A stretch of DNA of 64,000 bases from Pseudonocardia sulfidoxydans NBRC 16205 (GTDB lineage: Bacteria; Actinomycetota; Actinomycetes; Mycobacteriales; Pseudonocardiaceae): NCBI RefSeq assembly GCF_007989085.1, contig NZ_BJVJ01000020.1, forward strand, positions 1 through 64,000, written 5' to 3'. The notes below the pieces were generated by a model. The model worked only from the letters and a program-made list of their open reading frames with translations. It had not been told where the DNA came from and searched no databases. How positions within the stretch are numbered: the stretch's first letter is position 1; the number at the start of each line of letters is the position of its first letter. The position numbers and the translations under genes were made by a program. Positions 1-9,957 of the stretch are shown one piece after another.

Positions 1-1
1 C

Positions 2-94
2 AGTCTGCATCGGGACTACCAAAACCCGGAGGGGTTTGCCGGAATCTTGCAGCTCATAATGGACGCCAATATGCGAAAGCTGGCCCTCGGCTAA
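2..94 (+). CDS. C-terminal fragment of an unidentified protein
   Basis: An open frame enters from the left edge and ends at a TAA (92-94), giving 30 residues that finish in MRKLALG. The tail contains LHRDYQ and a short helix-like stretch (GILQLIMDA). I cannot assign a family from so little sequence. Codon choice is less GC-biased than in the core genes to the right, which fits the accessory nature of the first 3 kb. It could also be a chance open frame. Confidence 0.35.
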   Translation, partial: SLHRDYQNPEGFAGILQLIMDANMRKLALG

Positions 95-794
95 GTCCAT
101 ACTTCCCGTGGAAGATCGGCATCGATTAGCAAACATGCAAACGAGTTGACTGCCATCGTCAACCGACTTTGCAAAGTATGCTTGCAGCGCTGTCTGCCGG
201 TGAGCTCCGCGACTCAGATCGGATTGGAGGCCTCGCGTCAACGCCATCCGCTAAGCGTACTTCTGATCCCGCGTTACGATGATGCGAGGTGCCGCCTCTG
301 TCTCGAATGCCCACACCCCGTTCGGGGTGGCCTAGCCCGCGCCACCGATACGATGCGGCAGGTTGGTGAGTGTGATTCGGAAGGCTCCTGCGCGCAGGAG
401 GGCATGGCTGCGGCGATCGCCGGCGGACAGCTCTGAGTGACTAGCTGAGCGGCAATTGCGGCGGGAGTGTCGACGGGAGTGTCGACACGGTGCCGGACAC
501 CGGCTCACTCCTGCCGCGTGAGTCTGGGCACGGGGGGTGTGGTCACGTGGGTTGAGACATGTAAGCGAGCCGCTGGAAGTGCCTAGAGCCCAAGTGTTCG
601 CCCGCATCTTGATGCGCTGCGGCGTACCGGTCGGCGGATGCCGCACAGTTCAGGGCGCAGAGGTGCCCGTCGTGCAATCAGCGCCCGGCTAATCGGGGTC
701 ACCGCGGGTCACGACGCGCCGGCCGCTTTACATTAGAGCTCAACTCAGGGCGGACAGCGACTTCCACGCAGACTTCGAACTGGGGTCCCCGGCT
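95..794. other. 700-bp stretch without a recognisable gene
   Basis: No frame here combines a credible start, actinobacterial codon bias and a protein I recognise. Short open frames on both strands look like chance. A 12-bp unit, GGGAGTGTCGAC, is repeated in tandem at 463-486. Base composition is lower in GC than the core chromosome. It is probably degraded accessory DNA. Confidence 0.4.
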
Positions 795-1224
795 TCAGTT
801 CGTCAACGCCCATTCCCATCCCGCGGTAGTGGCCACCGCCCGATAGATCAGCGCCCCGTCCTGCTCGGGAACGTCTACGACGACCCGGAACTCGTACACG
901 CGGTTGGGCCCGAGATTCGACGGTGCTTCGTATGAGCAGCTAGCCGCTGCCGTGGTCGATGCCTTAACTGAGCGCCCGTCAGTGCCAACAAATTCCCAGC
1001 CTGCGCCGAAAGGAACGAAGGTTAGACGCTTTTCTGGATCGTCATGAGTTGTGGCGACGATCGGTAGCTCGACGAACTTTCCGTTCGTAGGCTGCGAAGC
1101 AAAGGAGTTACATTTCGCTGCCCGCGGTTCACTGACGACAAAATCAAGCGGCGAGTGATCGCCGACAACTCCATAACTGGCCGTCTCGCCGAACTTCTTT
1201 GGGACGTTCCCGAGGGCAGTGAGT
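795..1224 (-). pseudogene. 3' part of a membrane protein gene split by an IS
   Basis: On the minus strand a frame runs from the IS border to a TGA at 797-795. It encodes an extracytoplasmic domain with motifs VVGDHSPLDFVV, KFVELPIV and RVYEFRVVVDVPEQDG, reminiscent of small immunoglobulin-like DUF4352-type domains in secreted actinobacterial proteins; that family link is my inference. Removing the IS (1225-2166) and one copy of the AGT duplication joins this part in frame to the 5' part at 2167-2696 and restores a 318-codon protein. No start codon or ribosome binding site of its own is evident, so the fragment is probably silent. Confidence 0.75.
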
Positions 1225-1241
1225 GAGCCTTTGCCAACCTG
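1225..1241 (+). repeat. IS left terminal inverted repeat
   Basis: The 17-bp sequence GAGCCTTTGCCAACCTG matches exactly the reverse complement of 2150-2166. The flanking AGT lies at 1222-1224. Confidence 0.92.
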
Positions 1242-1242
1242 A

Positions 1243-2040
1243 TCATGTGCTGGCGATCATGAGTGTCTGAACTGCGGCGATGAGCGTGTCCGCCCGGTTG
1301 GGGCTGGAACGGATTTTGCGCAGCACTCGCCAGTTCTTCAGCTCGGCGTTGGCTCGCTCACCGGGTCCGCGGCGCCGGGCGTGGGCGGTGTTGACGTCCT
1401 TCTGGAACCGAGAGAGCTTGCGGTATCGGCCGGTGTCGGGGTCCTTGCGGCGGCGACGCTGTGGGACGGCAACTGTGGGCCCGGAGCCCTGGTAGGCGGT
1501 GTCGGCCGCCGCCGGGATGTCATGGGCGGCCAAGGCGTCGATGATCCCGTGATCGCGGGCCGCGCCCATGTCGTGGCGTGCGCCGGGCAGCGGTGGGGAG
1601 ATCCACACCAGCCTGCCGACCGGGTCGGCGATGACCTGCACGTTCAGGCCGTGGGCCTTGTGTTTTCCGGAGTAGAACGCGCGGTCGTACCCGGATGCCA
1701 TGCCGACTCTGTCGATGCGCAGCAGGGTGCCGTCGAGGATCACGAACGCCTTGCGCTTGGCGACCCCGATCGCCTGCTCAAGGGTGGGTGCCTTCGCGGC
1801 GAGCAGGTCGAGGGCCTCGCGGATGTAGCGGTACACGGTGGAGGTCCCGACGCCGAACCCACAGGCCAGTTCGGCGTAGGTGTCGTTCTTGCGCAGGTGC
1901 GCCACCACCAGCAGCGCTTGGCGGCCGGCGGGGAGCTTGCGCCAGCGGGTGCCGCGGTCGGCGCGGCGCCCGCGCAGCAGGTCGGCGAGGAGCTTGAGCG
2001 CGCGACTGGACACGGTCATCGCGGACGGGTAGGACAGCAC
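1243..2040 (-). CDS. IS5-family DDE transposase
   Basis: This 265-residue protein carries out cut-and-paste transposition of the surrounding IS. The N-terminal third has a helix-turn-helix (TYAELACGFGVGTSTVYRYI, about residues 54-73). The RNase H-like core shows D103 (FVILDGTLL), D180 (AADTAYQG) and E228 in GERANAELKNW, the DDE triad of the DDE_Tnp_4 type. A GTG start at 2040 is likely; an in-frame ATG lies 21 nt downstream. There is no frameshift or internal stop, so the enzyme looks functional. Its coding strand is the same as that of the gene it interrupts. Confidence 0.92.
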   Translation of the reverse strand: MLSYPSAMTVSSRALKLLADLLRGRRADRGTRWRKLPAGRQALLVVAHLRKNDTYAELACGFGVGTSTVYRYIREALDLLAAKAPTLEQAIGVAKRKAFVILDGTLLRIDRVGMASGYDRAFYSGKHKAHGLNVQVIADPVGRLVWISPPLPGARHDMGAARDHGIIDALAAHDIPAAADTAYQGSGPTVAVPQRRRRKDPDTGRYRKLSRFQKDVNTAHARRRGPGERANAELKNWRVLRKIRSSPNRADTLIAAVQTLMIAST

Positions 2041-2042
2041 GT

Positions 2043-2100
2043 TGAAGCTCCTGGTTTGGACGGTCTGGTCTCAGCAACCGCCCGTCTACCAGGAGCTTCA
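2043..2100 (-). promoter_or_regulatory. Fold-back hairpin in the transposase leader
   Basis: Two perfectly complementary 13-nt arms, TGAAGCTCCTGGT (2043-2055) and ACCAGGAGCTTCA (2088-2100), end 3 nt before the transposase start codon. On transcripts entering from outside the IS they would form a stem beside the start and could hide it. Similar leader structures protect other insertion sequences from outside transcription; the role here is inferred. Confidence 0.55.
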
Positions 2101-2149
2101 CCCATTCGAGGTCACGCCACGCCGCACCAACCCTGACCTGCCCGTCCAA

Positions 2150-2166
2150 CAGGTTGGCAAAGGCTC
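2150..2166 (-). repeat. IS right terminal inverted repeat
   Basis: The 17 bp are the exact inverted copy of 1225-1241 and are followed by the AGT duplication at 2167-2169. Confidence 0.92.
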
Positions 2167-2696
2167 AGTGTCTGGTCGGAGGTCGTGCTCGATCCAGCCG
2201 GACGTTCCGTGCCCGATGCAGCAGAGGGTACGTTCCGTGGCGCGGGCGAGGCGGATGTCGGCGCCGCAACGAAGAGGGCCCCGAGGGTCGCGAGCGCCGC
2301 GACGGCGCTTCCAAGAACAACCATGCTGGTCGAGCCAGAGCGAGGTGGGCCCGCAGTGAGGCCCTGCGCGCTGAGTCGCTGCACCTCCGCGCGCCAGTAT
2401 GCGGCTGAGGTCGGCATCCCCTCGATCTCAGCTTGCTTCGCGAACGCCTCCGCTTCGGCGACCTGTGCCTTGGTCTGAGCGACAGTCGCCATCGTCGAGG
2501 ACGTCCGCTTGATGGTCATTCGGTTGAGAAGCAACGCACCAACAGCAACCCAAAGGGTCACGGGCCACAGCACACCACCGACGGCTCCGACGGCGACGCC
2601 GATGCCGAGGCGTCCGTCATGCCGGACGTTGATCCAGACCAGGGCGATGACTGCCGCGGTGAGTACCCATCCACAGACCAGGGCGAACCAGAACAT
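2167..2696 (-). pseudogene. 5' part of the IS-interrupted membrane protein gene
   Basis: The ATG at 2696-2694 is preceded by GAGGAAG with good spacing. The encoded part starts with a transmembrane helix (FWFALVCGWVLTAAVIALVW) and a second (VGGVLWPVTLWVAVGALLL). A charged, coiled-coil-prone segment follows (AQTKAQVAEAEAFAKQAEIE), then a third hydrophobic helix (VVLGSAVAALATLGALFVAA) and a Ser/Thr/Pro linker, where the IS cuts it. The remainder is at 795-1224. The intact protein would be a three-helix membrane protein with an exported C-terminal domain. I do not recognise the family and cannot say what it did. Confidence 0.75.
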
Positions 2697-2936
2697 CAGC
2701 TTCCTCGCGTGCGTGCTAGCCCATCGGCGGTCCGACGGTGCTGATCTTCCTTCGCTCCCATATGACCGATTGTTACCGCCTACGCTCTGACTCAGTCTGT
2801 CCGCGATGCGGGGGCACATCTGGGGCACTTGAGGGCCGGAACAGACCAGCACCCGCTGACACGAGGCGGCAGCCGGTGGGCTGGTGATCGCGGGTCCCGA
2901 GACGGAGGCGCAGGCAGTGATCTTACCTGGTTCGCG
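2697..2936. other. Spacer between broken gene and tRNA remnant
   Basis: The stretch holds the presumed promoter region of the interrupted gene and about 130 bp adjoining the truncated tRNA. No start, motif or RNA structure can be supported. Confidence 0.4.
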
Positions 2937-2974
2937 TTAGGAGAGCGGTGCTCCATCCCCTGAGCTACGAGGGC
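2937..2974 (-). pseudogene. Truncated tRNA-Arg(CCT), 5' half only
   Basis: Read on the minus strand from 2974, the sequence begins GCCCTCGTAGCTCAGGGGA and continues through a D-arm and the 5' side of the anticodon arm to the loop CTCCTAA, giving anticodon CCT at tRNA positions 34-36. After position 38 the match stops: the 3' side of the anticodon stem does not pair, and no T-arm or acceptor 3' strand follows. The break in the anticodon loop is a known crossover point for tRNA-targeting integrases, so this is probably an island junction. Confidence 0.7.
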
Positions 2975-3065
2975 CTGCGGCGAACCTGCCCGGGATGCTC
3001 CGTGTTGCCGGAGGACGGTCAGTCGCCGGCAAAGCCGTCGAGGGCGTTCGCGCACCGCCACGATC

Positions 3066-4226
3066 TCACGGGGCCACACCCCGAGCTCGCAGCGTCAGCA
3101 GCGTGATCTCGGGCGGTGACCCGACGCGCACGGGCGGCCCCCAGAACCCGACGCCGCGGGTGACGTATAGCCAGGTGTTGCCGACGCGGGTGAGGCCGGC
3201 GAGGACGGGCTGGTCGAGGAGCGCGGTCTCGGTGAGCGGCCAGAGCTGGCCGCCGTGGGTGTGCCCGGAGATCTGGAGGTCGACGTCGGCGCGGGTGGCG
3301 TCGTCGACCATGACGGGCTGGTGGGTGAGCAGGACGACGGGCTCGTCGACGCCCCGACCGGCCAGCGCTGCCGCCAGGTCGAAGCCGTGGCCGGGGACGC
3401 CGGAGCGGGCGGCGGTGCGGTCGTCGCAGCCCGCGATGTGCAGGACGGCGTCGCCGCGTCGCAGGGTCACGTGTTCGTTGCGGAGGACGCGGACGCCGAG
3501 CGTCGGCAGGTGTTCGATCCACTGTTCCGCGCCGGAGTAGTACTCGTGGTTGCCGGTGACGAAGTAGGTGGGTGCGCGCAGGTCGCGCAGGGGTTCGGCG
3601 TAGGGGCCGAGGGTGTCGACGTCGCCGTCGACGAGGTCACCGACGACGGCGACGGCGTCGGGTGCGGCGTCGTTGATGGTGGCGACGAACCCGGCGAGGT
3701 CGGCGCGGTCGACGAGTGGTCCGAGGTGGATGTCGCTGATGGCGGCGATGGTCCAGCCGTCGAAGGCGGGGTCGAGACGGTCGAGCAGGACGTCGCGACG
3801 TTCGACGCGGATCCGTCGGGCGGCGATGGCGCCGTAGGTGACGGTTCCGGCGGCGGCGACGACGGCGGTGCCGGCGAGGACGCCCGACAGGAACCGGCGA
3901 CGTTCGGGGTCGGCGGTGCGGCCGACGGCGCGCAAACCGAGCCGCACGAGTTCGCCGACGAGCAGCAGCAGCGACGCGTACAGGGCGACGGCCAGCCACA
4001 GGTAGCCGGTGAGCGCGAGGGGGCGCGCGGTGTCGGGTGCAAGGATCCGCTGTGTGGTGAAGGCGGCGGCCGCGACGAGCCCGAGCAGGACGATCACGGC
4101 CGCGCCGATGCGGCGGGCCCGGCGCGTGACGACCACGTCGTGCACCGCGCGCTTGTAGAGGTAGAGGTGCGTCACGAGCAGGAGCACCAGCGACAGCACG
4201 GCGAACACGGGACGATCCTCGCCCAC
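3066..4226 (-). CDS. Membrane-anchored metallophosphoesterase
   Basis: The 386-residue protein has about four hydrophobic helices in its first 140 residues, then a calcineurin-like phosphoesterase domain. Dinuclear metal motifs are visible in order: AAISDIHLG, VVGDLVDGD, TGNHEYYSG, LLTHQP and ISGHTHGGQ. It belongs to the YkuE/YaeI-like group, where phosphodiesterase activity on envelope lipids has been described; the substrate here is unknown. The GTG at 4226 is the likely start. It is divergent from the dehydrogenase at 4274 across a 47-bp gap and is the first core gene after the tRNA remnant. Confidence 0.88.
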   Translation of the reverse strand: MGEDRPVFAVLSLVLLLVTHLYLYKRAVHDVVVTRRARRIGAAVIVLLGLVAAAAFTTQRILAPDTARPLALTGYLWLAVALYASLLLLVGELVRLGLRAVGRTADPERRRFLSGVLAGTAVVAAAGTVTYGAIAARRIRVERRDVLLDRLDPAFDGWTIAAISDIHLGPLVDRADLAGFVATINDAAPDAVAVVGDLVDGDVDTLGPYAEPLRDLRAPTYFVTGNHEYYSGAEQWIEHLPTLGVRVLRNEHVTLRRGDAVLHIAGCDDRTAARSGVPGHGFDLAAALAGRGVDEPVVLLTHQPVMVDDATRADVDLQISGHTHGGQLWPLTETALLDQPVLAGLTRVGNTWLYVTRGVGFWGPPVRVGSPPEITLLTLRARGVAP

Positions 4227-4260
4227 GGGGCGCGGTCCGGCGCGGGCGGCGTGCGCCGAA

Positions 4261-4266
4261 TAGCCT
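4261..4266 (+). promoter_or_regulatory. -10 box TAGCCT, leaderless start
   Basis: TAGCCT lies 7 nt before the ATG at 4274, so transcription should start at or next to the start codon. No Shine-Dalgarno sequence precedes the ATG. Confidence 0.6.
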
Positions 4267-4273
4267 CGGGCCC

Positions 4274-5152
4274 ATGACGACAGTGGCGTTGTTGGGCACC
4301 GGGATCATGGGTGCGGGTATGGGGCGCAACATCCTCGCCGCGGGGCTGGACCTGCGCGTCTGGAACCGGACCGCCGAGAAGGCGCGCCCGCTCGTCGACG
4401 CCGGGGCGACCGCGAGCGAGGAACCCGCCGACGCGGTCCGCGGTGCGGACGTGATCGTCACCATGCTCGGCGACGCCGGCGACGTGCGCGCCGTGATGGA
4501 ACGCGCCGCTCCCGGGCTCGTCGCAGGGCAGGTGTGGGCCCAGATGACGACGGTCGGTGTCGCTCCGCTGGCCGGTCTCGCGGGGTTGGCCCGCGAGCAC
4601 GGGCTCGTGTTCGTCGACGCCCCCGTCCTCGGTACGCGTGCCCCCGCCGAGAACGGGCAGCTGCAGGTCTTCGCGGCCGGCCCGGCCGAGGTGCGCGACC
4701 GCGTCGCCCCGGTGTTCGACGCGGTCGGCCGCGAGACGGTGTGGCTGGGCGACGACGGTGCCGGGGCCGCCGCGAGCCGGTTCAAGCTCGTCGCCAACAG
4801 CTGGGTGATGGCGGTGACCGCCGCGACGGGCGAGACGATGGCGCTCGCGAAGGGTCTGGGCGTCGACCCGGCGGTGTTCCTCGACGCGATCGAGGGCGGT
4901 CCGCTCGACCTTCCCTACCTGCGGGTGAAGGCGCAGGCGATCCTCGCCGGCGACTGGAGGCCCAGCTTCTCCGCGGCCAATGCGGCCAAGGACTCCGGGC
5001 TGATCGTCGACGCCGGGGCGGCGGCCGGGGTCCGCCTCGACGTCGCGGCCGCGGCCCGGGACCGGCTGCGCCGCGTCTCCGACGCCGGGCACGCCGACGA
5101 CGACATGGCCGCCGCCTACCTGGCGTCGTTCCTGCACGAACAAACGGAGTAG
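4274..5152 (+). CDS. NAD(P)-dependent beta-hydroxyacid dehydrogenase
   Basis: This 292-residue protein belongs to the 6-phosphogluconate/3-hydroxyisobutyrate dehydrogenase superfamily. The N-terminal Rossmann fold has the glycine motif LLGTGIMGAGMGRNI (residues 5-19). The substrate-loop region reads VDAPVLGTRAPAENGQL. The catalytic helix has FKLVANSWV, with the expected Lys. The C-terminal all-helical domain is present in full. Reductases of this group act on 3-hydroxyisobutyrate, tartronate semialdehyde or glyoxylate; I cannot choose among these. It is read in the same direction as mprA, 51 bp upstream, but mprA has its own control region. Confidence 0.85.
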   Translation: MTTVALLGTGIMGAGMGRNILAAGLDLRVWNRTAEKARPLVDAGATASEEPADAVRGADVIVTMLGDAGDVRAVMERAAPGLVAGQVWAQMTTVGVAPLAGLAGLAREHGLVFVDAPVLGTRAPAENGQLQVFAAGPAEVRDRVAPVFDAVGRETVWLGDDGAGAAASRFKLVANSWVMAVTAATGETMALAKGLGVDPAVFLDAIEGGPLDLPYLRVKAQAILAGDWRPSFSAANAAKDSGLIVDAGAAAGVRLDVAAAARDRLRRVSDAGHADDDMAAAYLASFLHEQTE

Positions 5153-5162
5153 TGCACAGCGA

Positions 5163-5197
5163 CCTCTCAGGCGCCTCTCAGTCGTCGGGGACAGACT
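5163..5197 (+). promoter_or_regulatory. MprA-box-like direct repeat and mprA promoter
   Basis: CCTCTCAG occurs at 5163-5170 and again at 5174-5181, an 8-bp direct repeat with 11-bp phasing, 19 bp in all. That matches the described architecture of the MprA box, two octamers within 19 bp. A weak -10 (CAGACT, 5192-5197) lies 6 nt before the mprA ATG. The repeat covers the -35 region, so activation by phosphorylated MprA (autoregulation) is the likely role. Confidence 0.65.
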
Positions 5198-5203
5198 GGG
5201 CAC

Positions 5204-5905
5204 ATGCGAATCCTCGTCGTGGACGACGACCGGGCCGTCCGCGAGTCACTGCGGCGCTCGCTCGCGTTCAACGGCTACACCGTCGAGCTGGCGGGTGACG
5301 GCCAGGCCGCGCTCGACGCGCTCCAGACCTCGCGCCCCGACGCGATGGTGCTCGACGTGATGATGCCCCGCCTCGACGGCCTCGAGGTGTGCCGACGGAT
5401 GCGCGCGGCCGGCGACGAACTGCCCATCCTCGTGCTCACCGCCCGCGACGCGGTGTCCGACCGGGTCGCCGGGCTCGACGCCGGCGCCGACGACTACCTG
5501 CCGAAGCCGTTCGCCCTGGAGGAGCTGCTGGCGCGGTTGCGCGCCCTGCTGCGCCGCCGCACCCCCGACGAGATCGCGGCCGCGGCCGCCGGGGCGAGCA
5601 AGCCGTTGGAGTTCGCCGACCTCTCCCTCGACCCCGACACCCGCGACGTCCGCCGCGGTGAGCGCGCGATCAGCCTGACGCGCACCGAGTTCTCGCTGCT
5701 GGAGCTGCTGCTCGCGCACCCGCGCCGGGTGCTCACCCGCGCGCAGATCCTCGAGCAGGTCTGGGGCTACGACTTCCCGACGACGGGCAACGCGCTCGAG
5801 GTCTACATCGGCTACCTGCGTCGCAAGACGGAGGCCGACGGCGAGCCGCGGCTCATCCACACGGTCCGTGGTGTCGGGTACGTCCTGCGGGACACGCCGC
5901 CGTGA
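5204..5905 (+). CDS. mprA: OmpR-family response regulator MprA
   Basis: The 233-residue protein has a receiver domain with acidic pocket D7-D9, phosphoacceptor D51 (MVLDVMMP), the conserved Thr (LTARD) and Lys (LPKPF). A winged-helix DNA-binding domain ends in [11 protein letters not shown]. Its place directly before a sensor kinase, an HtrA protease and MoaB2 is the M. tuberculosis mprA-mprB-pepD-moaB2 order, so the orthology is well supported. MprA responds to envelope stress there and controls its own operon and stress sigma factors. Its stop overlaps the mprB start (GTGA), so the two are translationally coupled. Confidence 0.93.
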   Translation: MRILVVDDDRAVRESLRRSLAFNGYTVELAGDGQAALDALQTSRPDAMVLDVMMPRLDGLEVCRRMRAAGDELPILVLTARDAVSDRVAGLDAGADDYLPKPFALEELLARLRALLRRRTPDEIAAAAAGASKPLEFADLSLDPDTRDVRRGERAISLTRTEFSLLELLLAHPRRVLTRAQILEQVWGYDFPTTGNALEVYIGYLRRKTEADGEPRLIHTVRGVGYVLRDTPP

Positions 5906-7365
5906 GCCGCGCCGGGGCCACCGAGCGGGTCGCCCCGGCCACCAGGAATGCTGCGTCGATGCGCTCCCGGCTCCCGGCGCTCCGACACATCTCGCTGCGT
6001 GCGCGCATCGGGATTCTCGCCGCGCTCGTCGCGGCCGTGGCGGTCGTCCTGGTGTCGGTCGCGGCGTTCCTCATCGTGCGCGCCAACATCCTCGCCACTC
6101 TCGACGACAACCTCCTGCAGCGTGCCTCGGCGGCGGCGCAGAGCGAGCTGTCGGATCCGGCGTCGCTGGCCGGCATCCCGCCGGAGGTCCTGGGCGCCGC
6201 CGACATCCGCATCGCCTTGCTGCAGGCCGGTCCCGCCGGTCCGCCGCGCGCGCTGTCGGCGGAGGGTTCGGCGTCGGCACCGCCGTTGGGGGACGAGGAG
6301 GTCGAGGTCGCCCGCGGCGCCGAGGACTACTCGGTCCGCACCGCCGCGTCGGCGGCCGGCCCCTATCGTGTCGTCGCCGTGCAGGCAGGTCAGGGGCGCG
6401 CGCTCGTCATCGCGCAGCGGCTCGCGCCGACGCAGGAGGTCCTGACCAAGCTCGGCGTCGCCCTGCCGATCATCGGGGGGATCGGCGTCGCCGTGGCCGC
6501 GATCGCGGGTGTCGCCGTGGCGCGTGCGGGTCTGCGCCCGGTGCAGCGGCTCACCACCGCCACCGAACGCATCGCCGCGACGGGCCAGCTCGACCCCATC
6601 CGGGTCTCCGGGTCCGACGAGCTCGCCCGCCTCACCCACAGCTTCAACGAGATGCTCGGTGCCCTCGCGGCGTCGCAGGAGCAGCAACGCAGGCTCGTCG
6701 CCGACGCCGGGCACGAGCTGCGGACGCCCCTGACCTCGTTGCGCACCAACCTCGAACTGCTCGCCTCCGCCGACCTCCCGGGTGCCCCCACGTTGCCGGA
6801 GTCCGACCGCGCCGAGATCCTCGACGACGTCCGCGCCCAGGTGGGGGAGCTGTCGCAGCTGGTGGGCGACCTCGTCGAACTGGCCCGCGACGACCCGCCC
6901 CGCATGATGGCCGAGCCGGTGGAGCTCACCGACGTCGTCGACCGGGCGCTGGAACGGGCCCGTCGCCGCGCCGGGGACGTCGAGTTCGACGTGCGGATGG
7001 TGCCGTGGACGCTCGTCGGCGACTCGACGGCGCTGGAACGCGCGGTGCTCAACCTGCTGGACAACGCGGCGAAGTGGAGCCCGCCGGGCGGCCGGGTGCG
7101 CGTCGACGCGACGGTGCTCGACGACTGGACGATGGTGTTGGAGGTCGCCGACCAGGGCCCGGGCATCGCCGACGAGGACCTGCCGCACGTGTTCGACCGC
7201 TTCTACCGGGCCGACCAGGCCCGCACCATGCCCGGCTCGGGGCTGGGCCTGGCGATCGTGCGTCAGGTCGCGGGCCGCCACGGCGGCGCGGTGTGGGCGG
7301 AGCGCGCCCCCGAGGGCGGCGCGCTGCTGGTCCTGCGGCTCCCCGGAAGTCGCCCGTCCGAGTGA
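5902..7365 (+). CDS. mprB: Sensor histidine kinase MprB
   Basis: The 487-residue kinase has a transmembrane helix at about 36-60, an extracytoplasmic sensor region (about 61-182), a second helix (about 184-206), a HAMP linker and a HisKA domain with H271 in [15 protein letters not shown]. The ATPase domain shows N388 (NLLDNAAKW), DQGPGI and GSGLGLAI. It should autophosphorylate and pass phosphate to MprA. In mycobacteria MprB senses misfolded extracytoplasmic protein and DnaK binding. The GTG start overlaps the mprA stop. Confidence 0.93.
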   Translation: MSRAGATERVAPATRNAASMRSRLPALRHISLRARIGILAALVAAVAVVLVSVAAFLIVRANILATLDDNLLQRASAAAQSELSDPASLAGIPPEVLGAADIRIALLQAGPAGPPRALSAEGSASAPPLGDEEVEVARGAEDYSVRTAASAAGPYRVVAVQAGQGRALVIAQRLAPTQEVLTKLGVALPIIGGIGVAVAAIAGVAVARAGLRPVQRLTTATERIAATGQLDPIRVSGSDELARLTHSFNEMLGALAASQEQQRRLVADAGHELRTPLTSLRTNLELLASADLPGAPTLPESDRAEILDDVRAQVGELSQLVGDLVELARDDPPRMMAEPVELTDVVDRALERARRRAGDVEFDVRMVPWTLVGDSTALERAVLNLLDNAAKWSPPGGRVRVDATVLDDWTMVLEVADQGPGIADEDLPHVFDRFYRADQARTMPGSGLGLAIVRQVAGRHGGAVWAERAPEGGALLVLRLPGSRPSE

Positions 7366-7421
7366 ACCCCTGCGCTGCCGCGATCGAGGACGGCGACAGC
7401 GCGCACCGCGGGCGTTGCTCA

Positions 7422-7427
7422 TAGGCT
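7422..7427 (+). promoter_or_regulatory. -10 box for pepD
   Basis: TAGGCT in the 81-bp mprB-pepD gap would start a transcript about 10-25 nt before pepD. It gives the protease a promoter separate from mprAB. Confidence 0.5.
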
Positions 7428-7446
7428 GTGCCGAGGGGTTCGCGAC

Positions 7447-9285
<1,839 letters not shown>

Positions 9286-9350
9286 CCGGCACCCGACCCG
9301 GCCCGCGGACGTTGCGCGCCGCCGGATCCGGTGAGCGCGGAGCGGCCCAC

Positions 9351-9356
9351 TACGGT
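9351..9356 (+). promoter_or_regulatory. -10 box TACGGT, leaderless start of moaB2
   Basis: TACGGT is separated by exactly 6 nt from the ATG at 9363, placing the transcript start on the start codon. Confidence 0.65.
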
Positions 9357-9362
9357 GACTGT

Positions 9363-9863
9363 ATGGAGATGGCGCCACCCCAGATCGGCCGTGCTCTCGT
9401 CGTGATCGTCGACGACCGGGCGAGCCACGGCGAACGGGAGGACGCTACCGGCCCGCTCGTCACCGAGCTGCTCGAAGAGGCGAACTTCGTCGTCGACGCG
9501 GTCGTGATCGTGCCCGGCGAGTCCGTCGCCATCCGCAACGCGCTCAACACCGCGGTGATCGGCGGTGTCGATCTCGTCGTGACGGTCGGCGGCACGGGTG
9601 TCTCGCCGCGCGACGTCACCGCCGACGCCACCGCCGGTGTGCTCGACCGTCCGATCCCGGGCATCGCCGAGGCCCTGCGCGCCTCGGGTCTGGCCGCCGG
9701 GGCCGTCGACGCGGGGCTGTCCCGCGGGCTGGTCGGCGTCTCGGGCAGCACGCTGGTCGTGAACCTGGCGTCGTCACGGGCGGCGGTGCGCGACGGCATG
9801 GCCACGCTGACCCCGCTCGTCACGCACGTGATCGCGCAGCTGTCGGACCTCGACCCCGACTAG
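9363..9863 (+). CDS. moaB2: MogA/MoaB-family protein MoaB2
   Basis: The 166-residue protein has the molybdopterin adenylyltransferase fold: VTVGGTGVSPRDVTADA, then GIAEALRASG and SGSTLVVNLAS. The family adenylylates molybdopterin in molybdenum cofactor synthesis. The position after pepD copies the mycobacterial order. I chose ATG 9363 over an upstream in-frame ATG at 9282 because a -10 box sits 6 nt before it, and the longer version would overlap the pepD stop with a basic, unconserved extension. Confidence 0.88.
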   Translation: MEMAPPQIGRALVVIVDDRASHGEREDATGPLVTELLEEANFVVDAVVIVPGESVAIRNALNTAVIGGVDLVVTVGGTGVSPRDVTADATAGVLDRPIPGIAEALRASGLAAGAVDAGLSRGLVGVSGSTLVVNLASSRAAVRDGMATLTPLVTHVIAQLSDLDPD

Positions 9864-9884
9864 CCGACCCGGCCGCGACGGCCG

Positions 9885-9949
9885 CCGCCGAGTTCGACTT
9901 CAGACTGGTTCGATCATGGTCGGGACCAGTCGGGTGTCGAACTCGGCGG
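9885..9949. terminator. 65-bp palindrome (family PR-2, copy 1)
   Basis: Outer arms CCGCCGAGTTCGAC and GTCGAACTCGGCGG pair perfectly, and inner arms pair through ACTGGT/ACCAGT around a GATCAT centre. It lies between the convergent ends of moaB2 (9863) and the gene ending at 9958, as expected of a two-way terminator. Other copies are at 26309-26373 and 27341-27405. Confidence 0.75.
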
Positions 9950-9957
9950 GGTGGTCC

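Larger units (their letters stand above)
1225..2166 (-). mobile_element. IS5-family (ISL2-group-like) insertion sequence, complete
   Basis: The element is 942 bp, bounded by perfect 17-bp terminal inverted repeats (GAGCCTTTGCCAACCTG) and flanked by a 3-bp direct duplication AGT (1222-1224 and 2167-2169). It holds one intact transposase gene on the minus strand whose stop codon directly abuts the left repeat. Size, one-frame DDE transposase and an ANT-type 3-bp duplication are properties of the ISL2 group of IS5. Intact repeats, duplication and reading frame suggest a recent, possibly still active insertion. Confidence 0.9.

Noticed and set aside
332-646. A 104-codon minus-strand frame in the left edge region
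   Set aside because: Composition (Arg/His/Ser-rich), lack of a ribosome binding site and absence of any motif argue against a gene.
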